DNA from: Azonexus sp. R2A61
GTDB lineage: Bacteria; Pseudomonadota; Gammaproteobacteria; Burkholderiales; Rhodocyclaceae
Length of the DNA stretch: 64,000 nucleotides
Assembly: GCF_021401135.1 (NCBI RefSeq)
Contig: NZ_JACBFO010000002.1
Span: forward strand, 248,001-312,000
Reading direction: 5' to 3'
Part shown: positions 32,092-40,281 of the stretch, one piece after another
Numbering within the stretch: position 1 is the stretch's first letter
Layout: each line of letters opens with the position of its first letter
Notes under the pieces: generated by a model
Seen by the model: only the letters and a program-made list of their open reading frames with translations
Database searches by the model: none
Told to the model about the DNA's origin: nothing
Made by a program: the position numbers and the translations under genes

Positions 32092-32316
32092 ATGCATCTC
32101 CCGTCACTGTTTGCCGCGCTGCTTGCGGTCAACCTCGCCGCCTGCGAAAAAACCGGGCCGGCCACGCCAGCCGGCGAAGCACCGGCACTGCGCACGGCTG
32201 CGGTCGACACCCCGCCCAGCGAAGAATTCGGTCTGCGCGCACCGTCGACCGCCAGCGGCGAACTGCGTCTCTCGGCCATGCCGGGCGGGGACGAAAATCC
32301 ACCGCGCCATAATTAA
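32092..32316 (+). CDS. Small putative lipoprotein
   Basis: A 74-residue protein with a short signal and lipobox LAAC (about residues 15-18), followed by a Pro/Ala-rich mature part without recognised domain. AAGGAAAGGAAC provides the ribosome site. It has one copy of the iterated 10-mer (32209-32218). It stands alone between the LysR gene and a terminator. Confidence 0.6.
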   Translation: MHLPSLFAALLAVNLAACEKTGPATPAGEAPALRTAAVDTPPSEEFGLRAPSTASGELRLSAMPGGDENPPRHN

Positions 32317-32427
32317 GTTTAGCTAATCCATCGGACAAAAATAACTCGTTCGTCCACCAAAACAGCATTTGCTAAATTTCGCTCCGTCTCCCCCCGGACC
32401 TTCCTGCGCTTGGGTTCCGGATTTTTC

Positions 32428-32454
32428 AAAGCCCGCCTGCGCGGGCTTTTTTTT
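32428..32454 (+). terminator. Rho-independent terminator
   Basis: AAAGCCCGC and GCGGGCTTT enclose a four-base loop and are followed by eight T residues. It ends the small lipoprotein transcript before the CoA-transferase gene. Confidence 0.85.
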
Positions 32455-32512
32455 AGCCAACGATAAAGGCGGCAGACGCCCGCCTGTCAAAACGTAGAGG
32501 AGAAACACCGCC

Positions 32513-34075
32513 ATGTCCGATGCATCGCGCATCCTGAACCCCGGTCTGCGTAGCAAGATCATGTCGGCCGACGAAGCCGCCCAGCTCATTCCTTCCGGCG
32601 TCAACGTCGGCATGAGCGGTTTCACCGGCGCCGGCTACCCCAAGGAAGTCCCGAGCGCGCTGGCCAAGCGCATCATGGATGCCAACCTGCATGGCAAGAA
32701 ATTCAAGATCGGCGTGTGGACCGGCGCCTCGACGGCACCCGAACTCGACGGCGCGCTGGCCATGGTCGACGGCATCGAAATGCGCCTGCCCTACCAGTCG
32801 GATCCGACCTGCCGCAAGCGGATCAATGCCGGCGAGATGGAATACATCGACATCCACCTGTCGCACGTCGCCCAGTTCGTCTGGGGCGGTTTCCTCGGCA
32901 AGCTCGACGTCGCCGTCGTCGAAGTCGCCGGCATCTGCGAAGACGGCCGGCTGATCCCGTCGTCGTCGGTCGGCAACAACAAGACCTGGCTGGATCAGGC
33001 CGACAAGTTGATCCTCGAGGTCAACAACTGGCAGAACCCGGCGCTCGAAGGGATGCACGACATCTACTACGGCACCGCGCTGCCGCCGCACCGCAAGCCG
33101 ATTCCGATCGTCAGGGCCGACGACCGCATCGGCGAGCCGTATTACCGGATCGACCCGAACAAGGTGATCGCCGTCGTCGAAACCAACAAGGCCGACCGCA
33201 ACTCGCCGTTCACGCCGCCGGACGCCAATTCCAAGCTGATCGCCGGCCACATCCTCGATTTCCTGCAGCACGAGGTGAAGATGGGCCGCCTGCCGGCCAA
33301 CCTGCTGCCGCTGCAATCCGGCGTCGGCAACGTCGCCAACGCCGTGATGGCCGGACTGCAGGACGGTCCGTTCGAGAACCTGACCGCCTACACCGAAGTA
33401 CTGCAGGACGGCATGCTCGACCTGATCAAGTCCGGCAAGCTGAGTTGCGCCTCGGCCACCTCGTTCTCGCTGTCGCCGGCCGCACTGGCCGAACTGAACG
33501 CCGACCTGCCGCGCTTCAAGGATTCGATCATCCTGCGCCCGCAGGAAATCTCGAACCACCCGGAAGTCATCCGCCGCCTCGGCGTCATCGCCATGAACGG
33601 GCTGATCGAGGCCGACATCTACGGCAACGTCAATTCGACGCACATCATGGGCACCTCGATCATGAACGGCATCGGCGGCTCCGGCGATTTCGCCCGCAAC
33701 GCCTTCATCTCGATCTTCATGACGCCGTCGAGCGCCAAGGGCGGCAGCATCTCGTGCATCGTGCCGATGGTTTCGCACGTTGACCACACCGAGCACGATG
33801 TCCAGGTCATCGTCACCGAACAGGGGCTGGCCGACCTGCGCGGCCTGGCGCCGAAGCAGCGTGCCAAGGTGATCATCGACAAGTGCGCCCACCCGAATTT
33901 CCGGCCGGCACTGCGCGAGTACTACGAGCGCGCGCTGCGCTACTCGCCGGGCCGGCACACGCCGCATCTGCTCGACGAAGCCTACACCTTCCTGCCCAAC
34001 TGGGTGGCCAACCAGACCGCCCGCGCCGCCTGGCGCGACGACGCGACGGTACAGGCCGACGCCTGGGCGAAGTAA
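32513..34075 (+). CDS. Acetyl-/propionyl-CoA hydrolase or succinate CoA-transferase
   Basis: A 520-residue class I CoA-transferase of the Ach1/SucC-type family. It transfers CoA between acetate or propionate and succinate, or hydrolyses acetyl-CoA. The N-terminal FTGAGYPKEVP glycine loop, the central LQSGVGNVANAVM, the catalytic glutamate region YTEVLQDG and the C-terminal HVDHTEHDVQVIVTEQGLADLRGLAP are visible. AGGAGA precedes the ATG. In a PHA producer the enzyme could balance acetyl-, propionyl- and succinyl-CoA pools. It is a single gene between terminators. Confidence 0.9.
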   Translation: MSDASRILNPGLRSKIMSADEAAQLIPSGVNVGMSGFTGAGYPKEVPSALAKRIMDANLHGKKFKIGVWTGASTAPELDGALAMVDGIEMRLPYQSDPTCRKRINAGEMEYIDIHLSHVAQFVWGGFLGKLDVAVVEVAGICEDGRLIPSSSVGNNKTWLDQADKLILEVNNWQNPALEGMHDIYYGTALPPHRKPIPIVRADDRIGEPYYRIDPNKVIAVVETNKADRNSPFTPPDANSKLIAGHILDFLQHEVKMGRLPANLLPLQSGVGNVANAVMAGLQDGPFENLTAYTEVLQDGMLDLIKSGKLSCASATSFSLSPAALAELNADLPRFKDSIILRPQEISNHPEVIRRLGVIAMNGLIEADIYGNVNSTHIMGTSIMNGIGGSGDFARNAFISIFMTPSSAKGGSISCIVPMVSHVDHTEHDVQVIVTEQGLADLRGLAPKQRAKVIIDKCAHPNFRPALREYYERALRYSPGRHTPHLLDEAYTFLPNWVANQTARAAWRDDATVQADAWAK

Positions 34076-34108
34076 GCTTCTGCCGGTCGCCTGCGGGGCG
34101 AGCACCGG

Positions 34109-34142
34109 AAAGCCGGCGGGCCACAAGCCCGTCGGCTTTTTT
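34109..34142. terminator. Rho-independent terminator after CoA-transferase
   Basis: AAAGCCGGCGGGC pairs with GCCCGTCGGCTTT (one G-U pair) over a five-base loop, followed by a T-run. The convergent sirtuin gene ends at its edge. Confidence 0.85.
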
Positions 34143-34923
34143 ACGCCGAATCGGCCCAGCCGAGTTGCAAGGCGATGGCGCGCAGGGCCTCGGCGGCACC
34201 GAGTGGCAGATGGAGATCGACGTGCGGGCTGAGTTGCGTCTGCGCCGGATTGATCTCGATCACCGGCACGCCGGAACGCAAGGCCATGACCACCGGCTCG
34301 ACGATGTAAGGGAAAACCGCCGTGGTGCCGATTACGAACAGCAGATCGAAGCCCTGTTCGAGTTCGTCCTGTAACGCTTCGACGGCATCGATCGGCAAGG
34401 CCTCGCCGAACAACACGATAGGCGGCCGGACAACCGACCCGCAAGCGCGGCAACGAGGCGGCTGACCGAGCGCGTCGAGTTCCTCGCCAGGAAAGGCTGC
34501 CCCGCAATCCGGGCACAGCAAGGGGGTCAGCGTGCCGTGGATTTCGATCAACCGGCGGCTGCCGGCCTGACGATGCAGGCCGTCGACGTTCTGCGTCAGG
34601 ACGATGGTCTCGATACCCCGCCGTTCGGCTTCCACGATCACCCGATGCGCCGCGTTCGGCCGGGCATCGCGGCAGTTGTGCTCGATCTGCGCCAGGTATT
34701 TCCAGGTGATGTCTGGCCGTTCGGCGAAACACTGGCCGGACAGGGCATCCTCGATAGACAAACCGTCCTCGGTCAGCTCGCCGTTGTACAGGCCGCTGAC
34801 ACCACGGTAGGTCGGCAGGCCGGAATCGGCCGAAATCCCGGCGCCGGTGATGAACAACACGCGGCGGGCGGCGCGCAGCAAGGCGGCGGCGCGGGAGAGC
34901 GCCTCAACATGCGCTGTCGTCAT
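34141..34923 (-). CDS. NAD-dependent protein deacylase (sirtuin, CobB-like)
   Basis: A 260-residue sirtuin that removes acyl groups from lysines at the expense of NAD. The NAD-binding GAGISADSGLPTYRG, the catalytic LTQNVDGLHRQAGSRRLIEIHG, and the zinc site (CPDC ... CRAC) are present, as is VRPPIVLFGEALP. A plausible target is acetyl-CoA synthetase or other acyl-CoA metabolism enzymes. It overlaps pgeF by 4 nt in the rluD-pgeF-sirtuin unit. Confidence 0.94.
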   Translation of the reverse strand: MTTAHVEALSRAAALLRAARRVLFITGAGISADSGLPTYRGVSGLYNGELTEDGLSIEDALSGQCFAERPDITWKYLAQIEHNCRDARPNAAHRVIVEAERRGIETIVLTQNVDGLHRQAGSRRLIEIHGTLTPLLCPDCGAAFPGEELDALGQPPRCRACGSVVRPPIVLFGEALPIDAVEALQDELEQGFDLLFVIGTTAVFPYIVEPVVMALRSGVPVIEINPAQTQLSPHVDLHLPLGAAEALRAIALQLGWADSA

Positions 34924-35654
34924 GATTCGTCCTCCAGCCAGATCAGGCTCGCCATGCGGCCGGTCGTGCCGTCACGGCGATAGGAAAAATAGCGTTCCGC
35001 GTCGTCGACCGTACAACTGCCGCCCCCGTAGATCGCCTCGACGCCGGCCGATCGCAGGCGCTGCCGGGCGAGCCCGTAAAGATCGGCCAGCCATTTGCCG
35101 GGGCGACCGGCAACGAACTGCGCGGCGGCTGCCGGATCGTGTTCGACGAACGCCGAACGCACCTCGTCGCCGACTTCGAAATTGGCCGGCCCGATGGCCG
35201 GGCCGAGCCAGGCCAGCGTGTCGCCCGGCGCGATCCGCATCGCGGCCAGGGTATTTTCCAGCACGCCGGCCAGTAGACCGCGCCAGCCGGCATGCGCCGC
35301 ACCGACTGCGCTGGCGCTCCGGTCGCAGAACAGCACCGGCAGGCAGTCGGCCGTCATCACCACACAGACCGCACCCGGCTGCCGGGCGAAGGCGGCGTCG
35401 GCCTCGGTGTTTTTTGCCGCCAGCGCGGCGTCGACCGCAAGCGTGCCATGCACTTGTTTCAGCCAGCACGGCTCGGCCGGCAAACGACGACTCAACGCAG
35501 CGCGGTTGGCGGCGACGCGGGCCGGTGCATCGCCGACGTGATCGCCGAGGTTGAAGCTGTCCCACGGCGCCGGGCTGCAGCCGCCGGTGCGCAAGGTCTG
35601 CAGCGCGCGGACCCGCGGCGGCGCAGGCCATGCCGGGACAAAGCCGTCAGCCAT
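34920..35654 (-). CDS. pgeF: Peptidoglycan editing factor PgeF / YfiH family
   Basis: A 244-residue member of the YfiH/DUF152 family (cytoplasmic). E. coli members correct wrong amino acids in peptidoglycan precursors, and others act as purine phosphorylases or copper oxidases. The motifs LKQVHGT, VVMTADCLPVLFCD and AAHAGWRGLLAGVLENTL supply the conserved His and Cys ligands. It follows rluD with 8 nt of overlap, the common gene order in proteobacteria. Confidence 0.93.
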   Translation of the reverse strand: MADGFVPAWPAPPRVRALQTLRTGGCSPAPWDSFNLGDHVGDAPARVAANRAALSRRLPAEPCWLKQVHGTLAVDAALAAKNTEADAAFARQPGAVCVVMTADCLPVLFCDRSASAVGAAHAGWRGLLAGVLENTLAAMRIAPGDTLAWLGPAIGPANFEVGDEVRSAFVEHDPAAAAQFVAGRPGKWLADLYGLARQRLRSAGVEAIYGGGSCTVDDAERYFSYRRDGTTGRMASLIWLEDES

Positions 35655-36606
35655 CGCGCAGTTGTGCCAGCAGATCGCGCATGTCGGCCGGCATCGGCAC
35701 TTCCCAGTGCATCGGTCGCCCGCTGACCGGGTGGATCAGGCCGAGTCGCGTCGCATGCAGGGCCTGCCGGGAAAACGCCGGCAGCCGCGGGTCGTGGCGG
35801 CTATACACCGGGTCGCCGACCAGCGCGTGGCCGATCGATGCCATATGGACGCGGATCTGGTGCGTCCGCCCGGTCTCCAGTGCACATTCGAGCAAGGTGC
35901 AGTGCGCGAAGACTTCGAGCCGCCGGTACCAGGTCAATGCCGGCTTGCCGCCGCGACTTTCCGGAACCACCGCCATCTTCGTCCGATGCACTGGATGGCG
36001 GCCGATCGGCGCGTCAACACCGCTGTCCCGACGCACCACGCCGGCCGCCAGCGCCAGGTACTGGCGCTTGACGGTACGCGCCTGCAACTGACGGATCAGA
36101 TCGGTCTGCGCTTCCAGCGTCTTGGCGACGACCAGCAGGCCGCTGGTGTCCTTGTCCAGCCGATGGACGATGCCGGCACGCGGCACCGCCTCGATCCCCG
36201 GCACATGATGCAGCAGCGCGTTCATCAGCGTGCCGCTCCAGTTGCCGCTGCCGGGATGGACGACCAGTCCGGCCGGCTTGTTGATGACCAGCAGCGCAGC
36301 GTCCTCATAGACGATGTCGAGCGGGATGTCCTCCGGTGCTTCCGAAGTGGCCCGCTCGTCCTGCGGAACCGCCACCAGCAGGCGCTCGCCGGCCGAAACC
36401 TTGCGCTTCGGTTCGCCGGCGATGTCGCCGTCGATCTCGACGCAGCCGTCCTTGATCCATTGCTGCAGGCGGTTGCGCGAATGCTGCGGCAGCAGTTCGG
36501 CCAGCGCCTGATCCAGCCGGCGGCCTGCGCAATTGTCGGGAACCGTCAGGCGCAACGGTTCGCTTGGGCTATAATCGCCCGATTCATCCAATACGTCGTC
36601 GTTCAT
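35647..36606 (-). CDS. rluD: 23S rRNA pseudouridine synthase RluD
   Basis: A 319-residue enzyme that makes pseudouridines 1911/1915/1917 in helix 69 of 23S rRNA. The N-terminal S4 domain (RRLDQALAELLPQHSRNRLQQWIKDGCVEIDG) is followed by the RluA-type catalytic domain with HRLDKDTSGLLVVAK (catalytic Asp), and the end contains ETGRTHQIRVHMASIGHALVGDPVY. The ATG at 36606 shares two bases with the opposite ATG of bamD (CATG). It begins a minus-strand operon with pgeF and the sirtuin. Confidence 0.95.
   Translation of the reverse strand: MNDDVLDESGDYSPSEPLRLTVPDNCAGRRLDQALAELLPQHSRNRLQQWIKDGCVEIDGDIAGEPKRKVSAGERLLVAVPQDERATSEAPEDIPLDIVYEDAALLVINKPAGLVVHPGSGNWSGTLMNALLHHVPGIEAVPRAGIVHRLDKDTSGLLVVAKTLEAQTDLIRQLQARTVKRQYLALAAGVVRRDSGVDAPIGRHPVHRTKMAVVPESRGGKPALTWYRRLEVFAHCTLLECALETGRTHQIRVHMASIGHALVGDPVYSRHDPRLPAFSRQALHATRLGLIHPVSGRPMHWEVPMPADMRDLLAQLRDG
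36570..36575 (+). promoter_or_regulatory. bamD: Possible -10 box of the bamD promoter
   Basis: TATAAT at 36570-36575 lies about 30 bp before the bamD ATG, inside the first codons of the divergent rluD gene. No good -35 box was found at the right distance. Confidence 0.4.
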
Positions 36607-37432
36607 GATGCGAAGTGTAGCCGCAATCCTGTCATTTCCTGCCTGTCGGCGCGTGCTGATCGCCGTCGTAACCACCCTTGCCCTGGCCGGCTGCAGCCTG
36701 CTGCCGGAAGAAAAGGACATGACTTCCGGCTGGTCGGCCGGTCGCCTGTACTCGGAAGCCAAGGATGCCCAGAGCGACGGCAACTGGGACAATGCCTCCA
36801 AGCTGCTGGAAAAACTTGAGTCGCGCTACCCCTACGGCCGCTACGCGCAACAGGCCCAGCTCGAACTTGGCTACGTTTACTGGAAGGCGGGCGAGGCCGG
36901 TTCCGCACTGGCCGCCTGCGACCGCTTCATCAAGCTGCACCCGAACCATCCTGCGGTCGACTACGTGTATTACCTGAAAGGCCTGATCAACTTCAACGAA
37001 GACCTCGGCCTGACCGCTTACGTCAGCACGCAGGACCCGACCGAGCGCGACCCCAAGGCTGCCCGCGAATCCTTCGACGCCTTCAAGGAACTGGTCACCC
37101 GCTATCCGAACAGCAAATACACGCCGGATGCAGTCAAGCGCATGAACTACCTGGTCAACGCGCTGGCCTCGCTGGAAATCCACGTTGCACGCTACTACTA
37201 CAAGCGCGGCGCCTACATCGCCGCACTGAACCGTGCGCAGTTCGCCATCAAGACCTATCCGCAGGCGCCGACCATCGAGGAAGCGATGTACATCGTCGTC
37301 CAGTCCTACGACCAGCTGGGCATGAAGGACCTGCGCGACGATGCTGCCCGCGTGCTCAAGACCAATTACCCGGAAAGCCGTTATTTCTCGGAAGGCCTGG
37401 GCGGCAAGCGCGCCTGGTGGCAGCTCTGGTAA
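36605..37432 (+). CDS. bamD: Outer-membrane assembly lipoprotein BamD
   Basis: A 275-residue lipoprotein (lipobox LAGC, residues 27-30) of the BAM complex that folds beta-barrel proteins into the outer membrane. The mature part has five TPR repeats, with YPYGRYAQQAQLELGYVYWKAGEAGSALAACDRFIKLHPNHPAVDY near the start and RYPNSKYTPDAVKRM later. Length and repeat content are standard for BamD. A second ATG at 36608 is possible. It is divergent from rluD with overlapping start codons and is followed by a terminator. Confidence 0.95.
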   Translation: MMRSVAAILSFPACRRVLIAVVTTLALAGCSLLPEEKDMTSGWSAGRLYSEAKDAQSDGNWDNASKLLEKLESRYPYGRYAQQAQLELGYVYWKAGEAGSALAACDRFIKLHPNHPAVDYVYYLKGLINFNEDLGLTAYVSTQDPTERDPKAARESFDAFKELVTRYPNSKYTPDAVKRMNYLVNALASLEIHVARYYYKRGAYIAALNRAQFAIKTYPQAPTIEEAMYIVVQSYDQLGMKDLRDDAARVLKTNYPESRYFSEGLGGKRAWWQLW

Positions 37433-37455
37433 GCCCCGCCAACGATTTCCCGACC

Positions 37456-37484
37456 GGGCTCGCTGCATGCGGGCCTTGTTTTTT
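37456..37484 (+). terminator. Rho-independent terminator after bamD
   Basis: GGCTCGC and GCGGGCC form a stem with one U-G pair over a five-base loop, followed by TTGTTTTTT. The convergent kinase gene ends at its edge. Confidence 0.75.
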
Positions 37485-39853
37485 CAGCCGCCCTGCTTGA
37501 TCGCCAGCACGGCCTGGTTGCGCAAGGTACGCAGCAGCGACAGTTCCTTTTCCGGAATATCGATGTCGTCGGCCTCGTCATGGTCGGCATAGATCAACGC
37601 TACCGGATTGCCCTTGATGTTGAGCGGGAACAGCACGAATGCCTTGGCCGGTACCGCCTGGCGATACCACGCCGGAATGCGCGCGGCGATCTTCGGATCG
37701 TCGATGTTGCTGATCAGCACGTCGACACCGCGCGAGGTGGCGGCGTGAAAGATGTCCGGCGTGAAGCCGAGCGGAAAATGAAAGGCGGCGGTCACTTCCT
37801 GCACCTGCGGCCCGAAACCGAAACGCCCCTGCATGGTATTGCTGCGGGCATCGCGGATGCACAGCACGACGCGCCGGAAGCCCATCGCGCGGTACATCGT
37901 TTCGAGAATGATGCGCAGGATGTCGTTCAAGCGGAAACCTTCGACCAGCGTGTTGCTGATCTCCTGGATGCCTGCGGTCAACACCGCCTGGGCATCGATT
38001 TTCACGCCACCATCGCCAAGCGGACGACCCAGCACATCGGGCAATAGCTCCTCGCGCAGCAGCGTACCGCTCAGCGAATCCTCGGTTGCCGTTCCGGGTT
38101 CGTCGCCGCCCTCGGCATAACGGATCATCTGCCGGCCAAAGACGGTCTGCTGCAGGTTCAGCTTGATGATCCTGGCGAAATCCGAGACTTCCTCGATCGA
38201 ACGCCGGACGGTCTGCACCACGTCGTTCTCGGCCAGCGCCGACGCCGCTGCGAAACGCTGCACGACCTTGCGGATCGCCCTGTCGCGCTCCTCGGGTTGC
38301 ATACCGACCGCCAGACAGAGCTCGTTGGCGAACGACGAAAAGACCCGCAGGCGCTCCTCCTGCGTGGCCGGCGCATGCACGGCGCCCTCGCCGAGCTTGC
38401 GCATCGAACCGACGATCAGCGGAGGAAAGCCCCATTGCCGGGCAATGGCGACCCCCAGGCTCTCGAAGGAAATCCCCAGCACGCGCTGGGCGGCATGATC
38501 CTCGCTGCAGGCCTTCTGCTCCATGAGCCGGCGAATCTCGTCCGACTCTTCGGGAAAGTAGTACTGCGCAAGCAGCCGCCCCAGGTTCTGGAACAGCGCG
38601 CAGATGAAGGCCTGTTCCAGATCGCGTAGTTGCGCCGCAGCGCACAGGTCCTTGGCCAGGATACCGGCCAGGTTGGCGTGCAGGAACGCCTCTTTCAGCT
38701 GTTCGGCATTGGCCTTGTTCTGCAGATGCTCGAAGAGCAGCACGGTGATCGCGATGTTGCGCACCGTCTCGAAGCCGAGCACGATCACCGCCCGCGACAC
38801 GGTGCTGATGCTGCCGCCGCCGGCCGGCCGGAAATAGGCCGAATTGACCAGGCGCAGCAGCTTGTTGGTCAGCGCGAAATCCTTGAGGATCAGGTTCGAC
38901 AGCTTGTGCACGCTTTCCGACTCGCTGTTGGCGATCTTGTTGATCGCCCCGACCGATTCCGACAAGGCCGGAAAATCGCTCTTGTGACGCATCCGGCGCA
39001 ACAGGAAATCGATCGTCGACTGCCGGCTCAGCGGCGTGCCGTGCGTCTCCTCTTCCGGCGCCAGATAGGCATCCAGGGCATCGACGAACTGCTCGGCGCT
39101 CTGATAGCGCAAGGCCGGGTCGCGAGCCAGCGCCTTGTACAAAATGCCGCCCAGACGCTCGTCGACCGCAACATGCTGCGGCAGCTTGAGATCCTCGCCG
39201 ACAATACGCCGGAACATGCCGGCCAGGTCGTCGCCGTCGATCGCCCGCCGCCCGGCGAGCATTTCGAACAGGATCAGCCCGGCCGCAAAGAGGTCGGTCC
39301 GCTCGCTGACCTCGCGTCGCAACACATACTCCGGTGCCATGTAGGCCGGCGTACCGGAGCATTCATCGAGACCGTCGCGCGGCGCATCGATGCGCGTGGC
39401 AATGCCGAAATCCATGACCCGTGGCGTACCGTTCTCGTCGAGCAGGATGTTGCTCGGCTTGAGATCGCGATGGATGATGCCGCGCGCGTGCGCCTGGGCG
39501 ACGGCGTCGAGGACCGGACGCAGCAGGGTCGCCGCCTTGACTGCGGTCAACGCACCGCTTTGCCGCAAAAACTCGCCCAGACTCCGGCCAGGCACGTATT
39601 CGAAGACGAGGTAGACATCGCCCCCTTCCTCGCCGGCCTCGAAAATGGGCACCACGTTGGCGTGCCGCAGCTTGCCGACGGCGCGCGCCTCGGCAAGCAG
39701 TTGCTGGTTCTGCGCGGGATCGGGGCGTTCGAAATGCAGCGTCTTGATCGCGACCTCGCGCTGCAACTGCGGGTCGTAACCCAGGTAGACGGTGCTCTGC
39801 GCGCCCCGCCCCAGCTCGCCCCGGATATCGAAGCGACCGATCTGTCGAATCAT
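37484..39853 (-). CDS. Ser/Thr protein kinase - HDOD - GAF fusion protein
   Basis: A 789-residue signalling protein. A Hanks-type kinase occupies about residues 1-265 (glycine loop ELGRGAQSTVYLG, Lys37 in VAIK, HRDLKPSN, DFG), all catalytic residues present. An HDOD domain follows (about 285-490), a degenerate HD phosphohydrolase fold without metal ligands used in signalling. A GAF domain is at the C-terminus (about 620-785, ending EKELSLLRTLRNQAVLAIKQ). No membrane span is seen. It sits at the end of a minus-strand group with DUF3293, rmuC and DUF748, sharing one base with the preceding stop. Confidence 0.9.
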   Translation of the reverse strand: MIRQIGRFDIRGELGRGAQSTVYLGYDPQLQREVAIKTLHFERPDPAQNQQLLAEARAVGKLRHANVVPIFEAGEEGGDVYLVFEYVPGRSLGEFLRQSGALTAVKAATLLRPVLDAVAQAHARGIIHRDLKPSNILLDENGTPRVMDFGIATRIDAPRDGLDECSGTPAYMAPEYVLRREVSERTDLFAAGLILFEMLAGRRAIDGDDLAGMFRRIVGEDLKLPQHVAVDERLGGILYKALARDPALRYQSAEQFVDALDAYLAPEEETHGTPLSRQSTIDFLLRRMRHKSDFPALSESVGAINKIANSESESVHKLSNLILKDFALTNKLLRLVNSAYFRPAGGGSISTVSRAVIVLGFETVRNIAITVLLFEHLQNKANAEQLKEAFLHANLAGILAKDLCAAAQLRDLEQAFICALFQNLGRLLAQYYFPEESDEIRRLMEQKACSEDHAAQRVLGISFESLGVAIARQWGFPPLIVGSMRKLGEGAVHAPATQEERLRVFSSFANELCLAVGMQPEERDRAIRKVVQRFAAASALAENDVVQTVRRSIEEVSDFARIIKLNLQQTVFGRQMIRYAEGGDEPGTATEDSLSGTLLREELLPDVLGRPLGDGGVKIDAQAVLTAGIQEISNTLVEGFRLNDILRIILETMYRAMGFRRVVLCIRDARSNTMQGRFGFGPQVQEVTAAFHFPLGFTPDIFHAATSRGVDVLISNIDDPKIAARIPAWYRQAVPAKAFVLFPLNIKGNPVALIYADHDEADDIDIPEKELSLLRTLRNQAVLAIKQGG

Positions 39854-40281
39854 TACTTTATGTCTTCTGTCCAGGCCAGACGGGGAATCCCGTCGGTCCC
39901 GCCCCACACGATGGCGTCCTGTCCGTAATCTTCCGCCAGCGCGAGCGCATCTTCAAGCGCCAGATCGGGAACGAAGCAGCTTTCTTCCGCCGGCCAGTCC
40001 GTCGCGTCGGGGATGTTTTCGGCCGCATAGGGTTCGTAGTTGCCTTCCAGCAGGTCGCATTCGAGTTGCGACTGGCGTTCGGCATTTTCGGCATCGCCCA
40101 GGCGACGGGCGCCGGGATTGTGCGCGGTGAGAATGGCGAAAGCTTCGCTGCCGGCGGTTTCCAGCCAGTCGATCAGGGTCTGTTCGGGTTGGCCGATGCG
40201 CAATTCGCAAAGGCCGCCGGGCAGGTAAACACGATACGTGGTTGCCGCGTAGGCGGCCTCGAGTTCATTCGTCTTCGCCAT
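39853..40281 (-). CDS. DUF3293 family protein
   Basis: A 142-residue soluble protein matching the DUF3293 pattern: YRVYLPGGLCELRIGQ, AILTAHNPGARRLGDAENAERQSQLECDL, and LALAEDYGQDAIVWGG at the end. No function is established. Its ATG lies within the last 17 nt of rmuC and its stop shares one base with the kinase start (TAATG), so the three are translationally linked. Confidence 0.8.
   Translation of the reverse strand: MAKTNELEAAYAATTYRVYLPGGLCELRIGQPEQTLIDWLETAGSEAFAILTAHNPGARRLGDAENAERQSQLECDLLEGNYEPYAAENIPDATDWPAEESCFVPDLALEDALALAEDYGQDAIVWGGTDGIPRLAWTEDIK

Noticed and set aside
32453..34732. 759-codon minus-strand frame opposite the CoA-transferase.
   Set aside because: Shadow of the plus-strand CoA-transferase and out of frame with the sirtuin; no domains.
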